Below, piece after piece: positions 6,542 to 14,244 of a stretch of DNA of 15,666 nt; within the stretch, counting starts at the first letter, position 1, and the number at the start of each line of letters is the position of its first letter. The stretch covers positions 1 to 15,666 of the forward strand of contig JAJYJA010000042.1 in the NCBI GenBank assembly GCA_021789795.1. Reading direction: 5' to 3'. The position numbers and the translations under genes are program-made. This DNA is from Deltaproteobacteria bacterium (GTDB lineage Bacteria; Desulfobacterota; Desulfobulbia; Desulfobulbales; VMSU01). The notes under the pieces were generated by a model. It did no database searches, had not been told where the DNA came from, and was given only the letters and a program-made list of their open reading frames with translations.

Positions 6542-6560
6542 CCGGTATTCAAAATACGGG
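6542..6560. repeat. Imperfect palindrome CCGGTATT-CAA-AATACGGG
   Basis: Eight-base arms with one mismatch around a 3-nt centre. It lies about 65-82 bp upstream of the pfkA start and about 185-203 bp upstream of the predicted sigma-54 start, so it could serve either promoter as a regulator or enhancer site. Confidence 0.35.
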
Positions 6561-6718
6561 CCCCTGGGTGAAATTCCCCATCCGCCGGCAAGACCAGAGG
6601 AAAACAATCGGCAAAATTACCCACCACGGGGGGAAAAAACCTCTAAGACCACCTAATAATCAAGAAAAAAGTTAACGATATGAGCCTAATAAACAAAATT
6701 AAGTATCTGCTGAAAGGT

Positions 6719-6734
6719 TGGCACACTACCTGCT
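6719..6734 (+). promoter_or_regulatory. Sigma-54 (-24/-12) promoter of the 39-aa membrane protein
   Basis: TGGCACACTACCTGCT matches the sigma-54 consensus TGGCACG-N4-TTGCW at T-GGCAC and TGCW. The invariant GG (6720-6721) and GC (6732-6733) are 12 nt apart as required. Predicted start is near 6745, with a leader of about 53 nt. No full IHF consensus is visible; only an AATCAA core lies upstream, near 6657-6662. Confidence 0.78.
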
Positions 6735-6797
6735 TTTACAAAAAGCAACAAGTTACCATCAGCAAATAAACAACAAACCAAACAACGGAGGTAAAAG

Positions 6798-6917
6798 ATG
6801 AACACTTTATTGAGAGCTGCCTTGGCAATGTCTGGAATTTTTGTCGTCTGTTATCCTATCATGATGTTTTTGCTTAATACGATCATGAACAAAATCGAAT
6901 CCAAAGGAACCGTGTGA
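6798..6917 (+). CDS. 39-residue single-span membrane protein, unknown
   Basis: A short ORF of 39 codons plus TGA, with a near-ideal ribosome site (CGGAGGT, 6 nt before ATG). The peptide has a short N-terminus (MNTLLRAALAMSG), one hydrophobic span at about residues 7-29 (including IFVVCYPIMMFLL), and a polar, basic C-terminal tail (MNKIESKGTV), so it is probably an inner-membrane protein. A single Cys (18) sits inside the span. I do not recognise the family; its size class includes KdpF/CydX-like accessory subunits and small stress or toxin peptides, none of which it clearly resembles. The support for a real gene is the ribosome site, the sigma-54 promoter with the right spacing, and the inverted repeat that closes the unit downstream. 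Base composition is more AT-rich than the neighbours. Confidence 0.72.
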   Translation: MNTLLRAALAMSGIFVVCYPIMMFLLNTIMNKIESKGTV

Positions 6918-6968
6918 TCATTAACCAATTCCTGCAACCTGAACGACCCCTCACCTAACCTCCACAAC

Positions 6969-7031
6969 AATAACAAACCCGCCGATCTATCAACAGTTGT
7001 GTCTAGTTGATTGACCGGCGGGTTTGTTATT
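6969..7031. terminator. Long inverted repeat, likely bidirectional terminator
   Basis: AATAACAAACCCGCCG (6969-6984) pairs perfectly over 16 bp with CGGCGGGTTTGTTATT (7016-7031). Inside the loop ATCAAC and GTTGAT can pair to extend the structure. It lies between the convergent 39-aa gene and the HNH gene, and each strand ends the stem with T-rich sequence (TTTGTTATT). It lacks a pure T-run, so it could also be an mRNA-stabilising hairpin. Confidence 0.65.
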
Positions 7032-7048
7032 TGCCCGCCGCCTCACCC

Positions 7049-7351
7049 TTATCTGGCTGCTATTGTACGCATATACTCGTCCCATTCCAGGGGCAGCATG
7101 GTTTTTTTCTTGTTGTTGCAGTCCTTGCAGGCCGGAACAAGGTTACCCTTGACGCTCTTCCCCCCCCGCCCCAGGGGCACCAAGTGATCCATGGTCAACT
7201 CCTGGGGGTGGTGCCGCTGGCCGCAATAGTGGCAAAGGCCCGGCCCGATCTTCCGCCGCCACCAGGCGCTTTGCCGCAGCAGCCTGGCCTTGTGCCGCTC
7301 CCGGCGGATGTCGGCCTCGTCCACCCCGGAAAAATCGAGATAATCAGTCAC
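7049..7351 (-). CDS. Small HNH endonuclease
   Basis: A 100-residue protein that is nearly all HNH domain. C40-H-Y-C43 and C75-K-D-C78 form the zinc-holding pairs; D55-H56 carries the first catalytic His; N70 and N79/N80 are the middle and last positions of the motif (TMDHLVPLGRGGKSVKGN, then CNNKKK). Such single-domain nucleases cut or nick DNA with a metal ion; the substrate cannot be told. A basic N-terminal helix (RRERHKARLLRQ) may bind DNA. The start is GTG 7351, which overlaps the end of folC by 8 nt, with GGGGGAG upstream as ribosome site; this implies coupling to folC. It could be a host repair nuclease or a remnant of a mobile element, but the tight overlap favours a settled gene. Confidence 0.85.
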   Translation of the reverse strand: MTDYLDFSGVDEADIRRERHKARLLRQSAWWRRKIGPGLCHYCGQRHHPQELTMDHLVPLGRGGKSVKGNLVPACKDCNNKKKTMLPLEWDEYMRTIAAR

Positions 7352-8636
7352 CGGCCAGCTCCCCCGCGAGCAAGGCCCGCGCCTTGCCGACCAGATAGAG
7401 CGAACCGGCGACGCAGATCAGCTCCCCCGCCCCCGCCAGACCGTAAGCCAGGGACAAGGCCTCCTCGACCCCAGGGGCCGCCACCGCCCGCTCACGGAGC
7501 GCCTCGGGCAGCGCCAGGCGCAACTGCTCCGGGGTCGCCGAGCGCAGGGATTCGGGCCTAGTGAGGACGATCCGCTGGCAGTGGCCGGCCATGGCCGCAA
7601 GGCAGGCGGCAAAGTCCTTGTCCGCCATCGAGGCCCAAACCACGATCAGCCGCCGGTCGGCGAAATCCGCCCCCAGGGCCGCGAGCAGCGACTCCACCCC
7701 GGCGGGGTTGTGCGCCCCGTCCAGCAACACGTCCCGTTTCCTCCCCCGCCAGGTAAGGCCCGGAAAGTACTCCAGCCGGCCCGGCCAGCACACCTGGAGC
7801 AGGCCCTCCCGCGCCACCTGGCAATCCAGGCCCCGCCCCGTCTCCAGCAGCTCCAGGGCCGCCAGGGCCAAGGCGGCGTTTTCCACCTGATGAGCCCCCC
7901 GCAGGGCCAGGGAGAGCCCTGGGCACCGGGCCTTGAGCCCCGCATAGACCAACCCCGCGCCCGGCTCCTCCTCGAGCCGGAAATCCCGGCCCAGGAGAAA
8001 CAGCGGCGCCCCCCGCCCCGCCGCAGTCTCGCCGATAACCTGGCCTGCTGACGGCCCGCGCGCCCCGGAGACCACCGGCACTCCCGGCTTGATGATCCCC
8101 GCCTTCTCGCCGGCAATGGCGGCGCGGGTGGCGCCAAGATAGGCCTGGTGATCCAGTTCCACGTTGGTGATCACCGCCACCCGTGGGGTGACGATGTTGG
8201 TGGCGTCCAGACGCCCGCCCATCCCGGTCTCCAGGATCGCATAATCAACCTCCCGCTCGGCGAACCAGAGCAGGGCCAGGGCGGTGGTGAACTCAAAGTA
8301 GGTGATCTGCTCGCCGGCCAACACCTCGACGATGCGGCGGGCGTGGCGGACGAAATCCTCCTGGCCGATATAGTCGCCGTTGATCCTAAACCGCTCCCGC
8401 ACCGAGCTTAAGTGGGGCGAGGTGTAGCAGCCCACCCGGAATCCGGCCCGCACCAGGAGCGCGAGCAGGGTGGCGGCCACCGAGCCCTTGCCGTTGGTGC
8501 CGGCCAGGTGGATGTAGGCCAGCCGGCGGTGGGGTGCCCCCAGCCGCTCCATGAACCTGGTCATGCTCTCCAGGCCCAGCTTGATCTTGAACATTTGCAG
8601 CGAGTCGAGAAGGCTTAGGGCCTCGGGGTAGTTCAC
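7344..8636 (-). CDS. folC: Bifunctional dihydrofolate synthase / folylpolyglutamate synthase
   Basis: Adds glutamate to dihydropteroate to make dihydrofolate, and extends the polyglutamate tail of folates. The 430 residues are normal for FolC. Visible motifs are the P-loop GTNGKGS (46-52), TSPHL and the RFRING stretch near 80-90, the metal-binding ETGMGGRLDATN block, the VITNVELDH block, and LLDGAHNPAG near 307, typical of Mur-ligase-type enzymes. The start is GTG 8636, sharing GTGA with the upstream helicase stop codon; the reading frame stays open further upstream, but that part is out-of-frame helicase sequence. The 4-nt overlap upstream and 8-nt overlap downstream indicate one tightly coupled transcript. 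Confidence 0.95.
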   Translation of the reverse strand: MNYPEALSLLDSLQMFKIKLGLESMTRFMERLGAPHRRLAYIHLAGTNGKGSVAATLLALLVRAGFRVGCYTSPHLSSVRERFRINGDYIGQEDFVRHARRIVEVLAGEQITYFEFTTALALLWFAEREVDYAILETGMGGRLDATNIVTPRVAVITNVELDHQAYLGATRAAIAGEKAGIIKPGVPVVSGARGPSAGQVIGETAAGRGAPLFLLGRDFRLEEEPGAGLVYAGLKARCPGLSLALRGAHQVENAALALAALELLETGRGLDCQVAREGLLQVCWPGRLEYFPGLTWRGRKRDVLLDGAHNPAGVESLLAALGADFADRRLIVVWASMADKDFAACLAAMAGHCQRIVLTRPESLRSATPEQLRLALPEALRERAVAAPGVEEALSLAYGLAGAGELICVAGSLYLVGKARALLAGELAGD

Positions 8637-10807
8637 GGGCCAATGACCTCCATCTGGGCGTAATCCAAGTGGATGCTCTTTGAGCCGTGCCGGTCGAAAA
8701 AGACCAGCGCCACCCGGGGCCCGCTCATCCCCGTGACCCGGCCCTCGCCGAAAAAGGGATGCCGCACCCGGCTGCCGGTCAGGTCCGAGCGGGAGAAGAG
8801 CTGCTTGCGCCCCGCCGCCGTCCGGGGGGAAAAAACACGGGGCGCGGCCAGGTGCCCGCCAACGCTGATGGTAAATCCCGGCGGCATCTCCTCCAGGAAG
8901 CGGGAGATCAGGGTAGGCTCGCCAAACCGCCCGGACTGGACAATCTCCCGGGGATAGACCAGATACAGGCCGCGCCGGGCCCGGGTGGCGGCGACGTAGA
9001 GCAGCCGGCGCTCCTCCTCGATCTCCTCCCGCCGCTCGGCCAAGGCGGAAGGGAATTTCCCCTCCACGAGATGGATGATGAACACGTAATCCCACTCCAG
9101 GCCCTTGGCCGAATGGACGGTGGAGAGCACCAGCCGGCCATCCCCGCCCGCCGAATGCGGGTCGCCCCCGGTCTCGGGCGGTTCGAGGGCGGTGTCGTTT
9201 AAAAATTCCGCCACCGTCTGATAGCCCGCGACGATCTCTTGCAGTTGCTCCAGATCGTAAACGCGGGTGGGGTGATCGTCTAGGTAGAGCCGCTCGAAGA
9301 CCGGCTGGTAGTAACGCCTCGCCGCCTTGAACTGGGCCAGCGGCGTCTCCTGCTCCCTAATCCGGGTCAGGGCCGCGACCAGTTCCGAAAGCCCCTGCCG
9401 CCAGCCCTTGCCGGCGGGATAGGCGGCCAGGGCGGCGAGCGGGTCGTCACTGGCCCGAAGGGCGGCAAGCATCGCCTGGGCCGTCTTGGGCCCTACCTTG
9501 TCGATGAAGAGCAAGATCCGGTTCCAGGCCAGGTTGTCCTGGGGGTTGAAGATCACCCGCAACAGGGAGACGACATCCTTGATGTGGGCCGATTCGGTGA
9601 GCTTCAAGCCGCCGCGTTTCTCGAAGGCCAGCTGGCGGCCAGTCAGCTCCAGCTCCAGCTTGTAGGAGTGGAAGCCGGCCCGGAACAACACCGCGATCTG
9701 GTCCGGCGGGGTGCCGTCCTTGATCAACTCGGCGATGTTGTCCGCCACATAGACGGCCTGGTCGGATTCGTTGCGGGCCGCGTACACCAGGGGCTTCTTG
9801 CCCCCGTCGATGGAGGAGAACAGCTTCTTGGCGTACCGCTCCGCCGCCCGTTCGATGATGGCGTTGGTCAGGGAGAGGATGGGCTGGGTGCTGCGGTAGT
9901 TCTCCTCCAGCCTGATCAATCTGGCCTCGGGGTAGAGGGCCGGGAAATCCATGATGTTTCTGAAATCCGCCCCCCGGAAGGAGTAGATCGACTGGGCGTC
10001 GTCGCCCACCACCATGACGTTTCGATGCGGGGCGGCGATCAGGCGGACGATCTCGGCCTGCACCGGATTGGTGTCCTGGTACTCGTCCACCATCACGTGC
10101 GAGAAACGGGCGGCGATCTCCCGCCCCGCCTCGGGCAGGGAGAGCACCCGGCGCAGGTTGACCAGCAGGTCGTCGTAGTCCATCAGGTTGTGCTCGCGCT
10201 TGAAGCGGGCGTAGTCCTGGCCGATCTGCTCAATCGCGCCCGCGAACTCGGCCAGGTGCCCGTAACGTTCCTCCAGCACCTCGGCCAAGGTCTGACGCTT
10301 GTTGACCATCTGACTTAGGATGGTCACGATCAGCCGCTTGGAGGGGAAACGGCGGTCGCCCTCCCCCCGGTCGAGCGAGGCCTTGAGCAGGTTGACGATG
10401 CCCTCGGAGTCGGGGCGATCCAAGATGGTGAAGTTGGAGCTGTAGCCGAGCAGGTGCCCGAAACGGCGGAGCAGGGAACTGGCCACGGCGTGGAAGGTGC
10501 CGCCGGTCACCCGGTGGCAGCCCGCCCCCAGGAGCAGCCCCGCCCGGTTAAGCATCTCCTGGGCCGCCTTGCGGGTGAAGGTGAGCAGCAGGATGCGCTC
10601 CGGCGTCACCCCCTGGCCGATCAGATAGGCCACCCTACAGACCAGGGTGCGGGTCTTGCCGCTGCCCGCCCCGGCGATGACCAGTACCGGCCCCTCGGTG
10701 GTGGTGACCGCCTCCCGCTGGGCCGGGTTCAAACCCTTAAGGAACTCCGCCGGGGACTCGAGCCCGGGGGGAGGACTGGCGTCTGGGCCAAAGAGTGACT
10801 GTTGCAT
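8633..10807 (-). CDS. UvrD/PcrA-family 3'-5' DNA helicase
   Basis: Superfamily 1A helicase acting in nucleotide excision and mismatch repair and in clearing DNA of bound proteins. The 724 residues show Walker A AGAGSGKT (45-52), motif Ia TFTRKAAQEM, motif II DEYQDTN near 241, motif III VGDDAQSIYSFRGA, motif IV LEENYRSTQ, motif V TVHSAKGLEWDYVF near 562 and motif VI EEERRLLYVAATRAR near 596. The C-terminus (SRVRHPFFGEGRVTGM...) is the Tudor-like domain that contacts RNA polymerase in UvrD and PcrA. I place the start at ATG 10807 (MQQSLFGPD), since the longer frame adds unconserved sequence. No Shine-Dalgarno sequence is visible; TGGTATAGA just upstream could be an extended -10, so a very short or absent leader is possible. 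First gene of a helicase-folC-HNH unit, divergent from the EF-G-like gene. Confidence 0.93.
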   Translation of the reverse strand: MQQSLFGPDASPPPGLESPAEFLKGLNPAQREAVTTTEGPVLVIAGAGSGKTRTLVCRVAYLIGQGVTPERILLLTFTRKAAQEMLNRAGLLLGAGCHRVTGGTFHAVASSLLRRFGHLLGYSSNFTILDRPDSEGIVNLLKASLDRGEGDRRFPSKRLIVTILSQMVNKRQTLAEVLEERYGHLAEFAGAIEQIGQDYARFKREHNLMDYDDLLVNLRRVLSLPEAGREIAARFSHVMVDEYQDTNPVQAEIVRLIAAPHRNVMVVGDDAQSIYSFRGADFRNIMDFPALYPEARLIRLEENYRSTQPILSLTNAIIERAAERYAKKLFSSIDGGKKPLVYAARNESDQAVYVADNIAELIKDGTPPDQIAVLFRAGFHSYKLELELTGRQLAFEKRGGLKLTESAHIKDVVSLLRVIFNPQDNLAWNRILLFIDKVGPKTAQAMLAALRASDDPLAALAAYPAGKGWRQGLSELVAALTRIREQETPLAQFKAARRYYQPVFERLYLDDHPTRVYDLEQLQEIVAGYQTVAEFLNDTALEPPETGGDPHSAGGDGRLVLSTVHSAKGLEWDYVFIIHLVEGKFPSALAERREEIEEERRLLYVAATRARRGLYLVYPREIVQSGRFGEPTLISRFLEEMPPGFTISVGGHLAAPRVFSPRTAAGRKQLFSRSDLTGSRVRHPFFGEGRVTGMSGPRVALVFFDRHGSKSIHLDYAQMEVIGP

Positions 10808-10897
10808 GGCCGGTCTATACCACAGAGCCGGGCGGCCCGCAACCGCAGCGCCCCAGGCGACGCCAGGCCCGAGCCGGCACTTTTCTGGCCCGAGCCG

Positions 10898-10910
10898 CAA
10901 CTATCAGTTG
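10898..10910. repeat. Palindrome overlapping the EF-G-like gene's -35
   Basis: CAACT-ATC-AGTTG is a perfect 5-bp inverted repeat whose right half shares TTG with the -35 box of the plus-strand promoter. It could be a repressor site, but it is short. Confidence 0.25.
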
Positions 10911-10936
10911 ACAAGCGCATCCCTTTGTCATAGCAA
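10908..10936 (+). promoter_or_regulatory. Sigma-70 promoter of the EF-G-like gene
   Basis: A perfect TTGACA (10908-10913) is followed after 17 nt by TAGCAA (10931-10936), a weak -10. The start near 10943 gives a leader of about 49 nt. Confidence 0.5.
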
Positions 10937-10991
10937 TTGATTTCCGGCACCAAACGCGCCAATCCCATCCATCTTAACCTTGGAGCCTGCC

Positions 10992-13064
10992 ATGCAAGAG
11001 ATTCAGATGATCAGGAATATCGGTTTGTTTGGACACAGCAAATGCGGCAAGACCTCGCTGGCCGAGGCGATGCTGTTTGCCGCCGGCAAGCTAGGCCGCC
11101 TGGGCAAGGTGGACGACGGCTCGTCCTGCCTGGACTTCGAACCCGAGGAGGCCGCCCATCACCTGAGCATCGGCGCCGCCTTCAACAACCTCTCCTGGAA
11201 CAAACACTCCCTGCTGCTCACCGACACCCCCGGCGACGACAACTTCATCAACGACACCTACGCCACGGCCCAGGTGGTGGACGGGGCGGTCTTCGTCATC
11301 GGCGCGGCCCTGGGGGTCAAGCATCAGACCGAGAAATTCGCCGCCCTGCTGCCGGAAAACCATCTGCCCGGCCTGATCTTCGTCAACAAAATGGACCGGG
11401 AGCGGGCCGATTTCGTAAAGGCCGTGGACGAAATCAACGCCCGTCTGCCCCTCCGGGCGGTGGCCATTCAACTGCCCATCGGGTCCGAGGCCAACTTCAA
11501 GGGGGTGGTGGACCTGGTGCGCCAGGAGGCCCTGCTCTTCGACGCCAACACCGGCAAGGTAAAAAAGGGCCTGGTGCCGAACGAGATGCAGGCTGCGGTC
11601 GCCAGCCACCGGGAAAAGCTGATGGAGATGGTGGCCGAGACCGACGACGCCTTGATCGAAAAATTCCTGGAAGAGGGGACGCTCTCCGATGACGAGCTGC
11701 GCCAAGGCTTAAGCCGGGCGGTAAAGGAGGCCAAGCTCTACCCGGCGCTGGCCGGCTCGGCCACCGGCAACCAGGGGCTCGCCCCCCTGCTCGACGCCAT
11801 CGCCGAGTTGCTGCCCTCGCCCCTGGAGCGGCCCGCCTTCCTGGGAACCGACCCCAAGACCCAGGCACCCAGCGAGCGTCAGCCCTCCCCGGAGGCGCCC
11901 TTCTCGGCCCTGGTTTTCAAGACCATCACCGACCCCTACGCCGGCCGGCTCTCGGTGCTGCGGGTCAGGTCCGGGCGACTTACGGGAGACTCCTTCTACA
12001 ACCCCAACCAGGAGACCAACGAAAAGTTCGGGCAACTGCTGCTCCTGGAGGGCAAGGTCACCAAGCCCGTCGATCAGGCGGGGCCAGGGATGATCGTGGC
12101 GGCGACCAAACTCAAGGAGACCCTGACCGGCCACACCCTGTGCGAGGCGGAAACCCCCATCATCTACCCGGCCCGGCCCCCGCTCGAACCGGTGATCTCC
12201 TACGCCGTGACCACCTCCAAGCAGGAAAACGAGGACAAGGTCTTCTCCTCGATCACCAGGATGCGGGAGGAAGACCCCACCCTGCGCCTGACCCGCGAAC
12301 CGCAGACCAACGAGATCCTGCTCTCCGGCCTCGGCCAGTTGCATCTGAAGGTGATCGGGGAAAGGATAAAGAGGAAATTCGGAGTGGAGATGGACTTGTC
12401 ACTCCCCAAGGTGCCTTACCGGGAGACCATCAAGGGCAAGGCCAGGGTGCAGTACCGGCACAAGAAGCAGTCCGGGGGCCGGGGCCAGTTCGCGGACAAC
12501 TGGCTGGAGATCGAGCCCATGCCCAGGGGCGGGGGCTACCAGTTCGACGACCGGATCGTGGGCGGGGTGATCCCCCGTCAATACATCCCGGCGGTGGACA
12601 AGGGGGTGCAGGAGGCGATGACCCGCGGCATCCTGGCCGGCTACCCGGTGGTGGACGTCCGGGTGGGGTTGGTGGATGGCTCCTTCCACAACGTCGATTC
12701 CTCGGAGATGGCCTTCAAGATCTCCGGCGCCATGGCCTTCAAAAAGGGATTTATGGAGGCCAGCCCCATCCTGCTTGAACCCGTGGTATCCCTGGACATC
12801 AAGGTGCCCAAGGAGTGCGTCGGCGACGTGATCGGCGACCTAAACAGCCGGCGCGGCAAGGTGATGGGCATGGACAGCCAGGGCAAGCTGGAGGTGATCT
12901 CGGCCCAGGCCCCCCTGGCGGAGGTCATCGAATACGCCCCCACCCTCACCGCCCTCACCGCCGGACGCGGCCAATTCCGCACCGAGTTCTCCCACTACCA
13001 GGAGGTACCGGCCCATCTAGTAGGCGCCATCGTCGCCAGCAGCCAGGCGGCGCGAGAGGAGTAA
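10992..13064 (+). CDS. EF-G-like translational GTPase (EF-G2-type paralogue)
   Basis: A 690-residue protein with the full EF-G layout: G domain, domain II, domain III (GLGQLHLKV), domain IV (SGGRGQFADN; DSSEMAFKISGAMAFK) and a C-terminal domain V (PKECVGDVIGDLNSRRG). P-loop GHSKCGKT (14-21) and NKMD (132-135) are intact. Two switch positions differ from housekeeping EF-G: the RGITI segment of switch I reads HHLSI (56-60), and the DTPGH motif reads DTPGD (78-82), so the catalytic His is Asp. These proteins form a paralogue group, often called EF-G2, whose exact role is unsettled; ribosome binding without ordinary translocation is possible. ATG 10992 has GGAG 6 nt upstream; a TTG at 10980 is less likely. 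It stands alone on the plus strand, convergent with purM, with no clear terminator in the 26-nt gap. Confidence 0.88.
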   Translation: MQEIQMIRNIGLFGHSKCGKTSLAEAMLFAAGKLGRLGKVDDGSSCLDFEPEEAAHHLSIGAAFNNLSWNKHSLLLTDTPGDDNFINDTYATAQVVDGAVFVIGAALGVKHQTEKFAALLPENHLPGLIFVNKMDRERADFVKAVDEINARLPLRAVAIQLPIGSEANFKGVVDLVRQEALLFDANTGKVKKGLVPNEMQAAVASHREKLMEMVAETDDALIEKFLEEGTLSDDELRQGLSRAVKEAKLYPALAGSATGNQGLAPLLDAIAELLPSPLERPAFLGTDPKTQAPSERQPSPEAPFSALVFKTITDPYAGRLSVLRVRSGRLTGDSFYNPNQETNEKFGQLLLLEGKVTKPVDQAGPGMIVAATKLKETLTGHTLCEAETPIIYPARPPLEPVISYAVTTSKQENEDKVFSSITRMREEDPTLRLTREPQTNEILLSGLGQLHLKVIGERIKRKFGVEMDLSLPKVPYRETIKGKARVQYRHKKQSGGRGQFADNWLEIEPMPRGGGYQFDDRIVGGVIPRQYIPAVDKGVQEAMTRGILAGYPVVDVRVGLVDGSFHNVDSSEMAFKISGAMAFKKGFMEASPILLEPVVSLDIKVPKECVGDVIGDLNSRRGKVMGMDSQGKLEVISAQAPLAEVIEYAPTLTALTAGRGQFRTEFSHYQEVPAHLVGAIVASSQAAREE

Positions 13065-13090
13065 GCGAGGGAAAACGGCCTGCGGCGGGG

Positions 13091-14140
13091 TCAGACGATC
13101 TCGACCTGCGGCTCTCCCGAATGCTGGACGGCGATCTCGCCCATCACCCACGGGGTCTCTCCCAGGGCCAGCAGGTGCTCGACGATGTCGTCCGTCTCCT
13201 TGGCCTTGACGATCAGCACCATGCCGATGCCGCAGTTAAAGGTGCGGAACATCTCGGCCCGCGAGACACGGCCCTTATCCTCCAGAAAATTGAACACGGG
13301 CGGCCGCTGCCAAGAACCCTCCCGGATCACCGCCTTGCAGCCGGCGGGCAGCACCCTGGGGATGTTGTCAATGAAGCCGCCCCCGGTGATGTGGGCCAGG
13401 CCCTTGATCTGGAACTTACGGATCAGGTTCAGGACGGACTCGGTGTAGATCCGGGTGGGGGCAAGCAGCACCTCGCCCAGGGTGGCGCCCAACTCCGGCA
13501 CCAGATCGGCAACCGACAGGCCCAGCTCGTCGAAACAGATCTTGCGCACCAGCGAGTAACCGTTGCTGTGAATGCCGCTTGAGGCCAGGCCGATCAGCTT
13601 GTCTCCCACCCGCACCTCGGAGCCGTCGATCAACTCGCCCCGCTCGGCAATCCCCACCGTGAAACCGGCCAAGTCGTAGGAACCAGGCTGATAATGACCA
13701 GGCATCTCGGCGGTCTCCCCGCCGATCAGCGAGCACTTGGCCAATTCACAGCCCCTGGCAATACCCTTGACCACGGCGGTGGCCTGCTCGACATCCAAGC
13801 TGCCGACCGCAAAATAATCCAAGAAAAACAAAGGCCGGGCGCCAGAAACCACAATGTCGTTGACGCACATGGCCACCAAGTCAATGCCAATGGTGTCATG
13901 CTTGCCGCACAACTCGGCGATCTTGAGCTTGGTACCCACCCCGTCGGTGGACGCCACCAACACCGGGTCCTTGTAACGGTTGCCGCCCAAGGCGAACAGC
14001 CCGCCAAAGCCACCGATGTCAGTCAGCACCCCCCGCTGAAAGGTGGCGGACACCAAGGGCTTGATCCGGTCGATGAAAAGGTTGGCCTTGTCGATATCGA
14101 CCCCGGACTCGGCATATCTCGATCCCTGCTCGTTACTCAT
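13091..14140 (-). CDS. purM: Phosphoribosylformylglycinamidine cyclo-ligase (AIR synthetase)
   Basis: Closes the imidazole ring: FGAM plus ATP gives aminoimidazole ribonucleotide in purine synthesis. The 349 residues match the family length. Recognisable blocks are YAESGVDIDKAN at the N-terminus, STDGVGTKLKIA for ATP, the dimer and active-site region VAMCVNDIVVSGARPLFFLDY, GGETAEMPG, and ASSGIHSNGYSLVRK, followed by ITGGGFIDNIPR. I use ATG 14140; a GTG at 14146 is an in-frame alternative, and the ribosome site (AAGTGG) is weak either way. A TTGACT-17-TAGAAA promoter lies about 105 bp upstream. No other purine gene is adjacent, so purM is expressed alone here. Confidence 0.96.
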   Translation of the reverse strand: MSNEQGSRYAESGVDIDKANLFIDRIKPLVSATFQRGVLTDIGGFGGLFALGGNRYKDPVLVASTDGVGTKLKIAELCGKHDTIGIDLVAMCVNDIVVSGARPLFFLDYFAVGSLDVEQATAVVKGIARGCELAKCSLIGGETAEMPGHYQPGSYDLAGFTVGIAERGELIDGSEVRVGDKLIGLASSGIHSNGYSLVRKICFDELGLSVADLVPELGATLGEVLLAPTRIYTESVLNLIRKFQIKGLAHITGGGFIDNIPRVLPAGCKAVIREGSWQRPPVFNFLEDKGRVSRAEMFRTFNCGIGMVLIVKAKETDDIVEHLLALGETPWVMGEIAVQHSGEPQVEIV

Positions 14141-14244
14141 ATCCACTTAACATCACAAGATAAAATTTATATCCTTACCGCCCTGGCCCGGCCAATTACC
14201 GTCTCGGCCCCCAGGCGTCAAGTCAAGCTGCATCCACGCGGGTA

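Larger units (their letters stand above)
6425..6797. other. Divergent intergenic region between pfkA and the 39-aa gene
   Basis: This 373-bp stretch holds the pfkA promoter reading left (6485-6514), an imperfect palindrome (6542-6560), and a sigma-54 promoter reading right (6719-6734) with an A/C-rich, unstructured leader. AT content rises sharply from about 6640. I saw no other ORF with a ribosome site. Confidence 0.7.

Noticed and set aside
6642..6690. IHF site upstream of the second sigma-54 promoter
   Set aside because: An AATCAA core is present but TTR is not at the required spacing, so it does not meet the consensus.
7007..7561. 184-codon plus-strand ORF antisense to the HNH and folC genes
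   Set aside because: Its Pro/Arg-rich C-terminal half is a shadow of folC, and it begins inside the inverted repeat with no ribosome site.
8637..9095. N-terminal extension of FolC by 153 residues
   Set aside because: The extra sequence is out-of-frame helicase DNA without homology; FolC begins at the GTG that overlaps the helicase stop.
10808..10900. 31-residue N-terminal extension of the helicase
   Set aside because: It is low in conserved features, Arg/Gly/Ala-rich, and precedes the usual start of the family.
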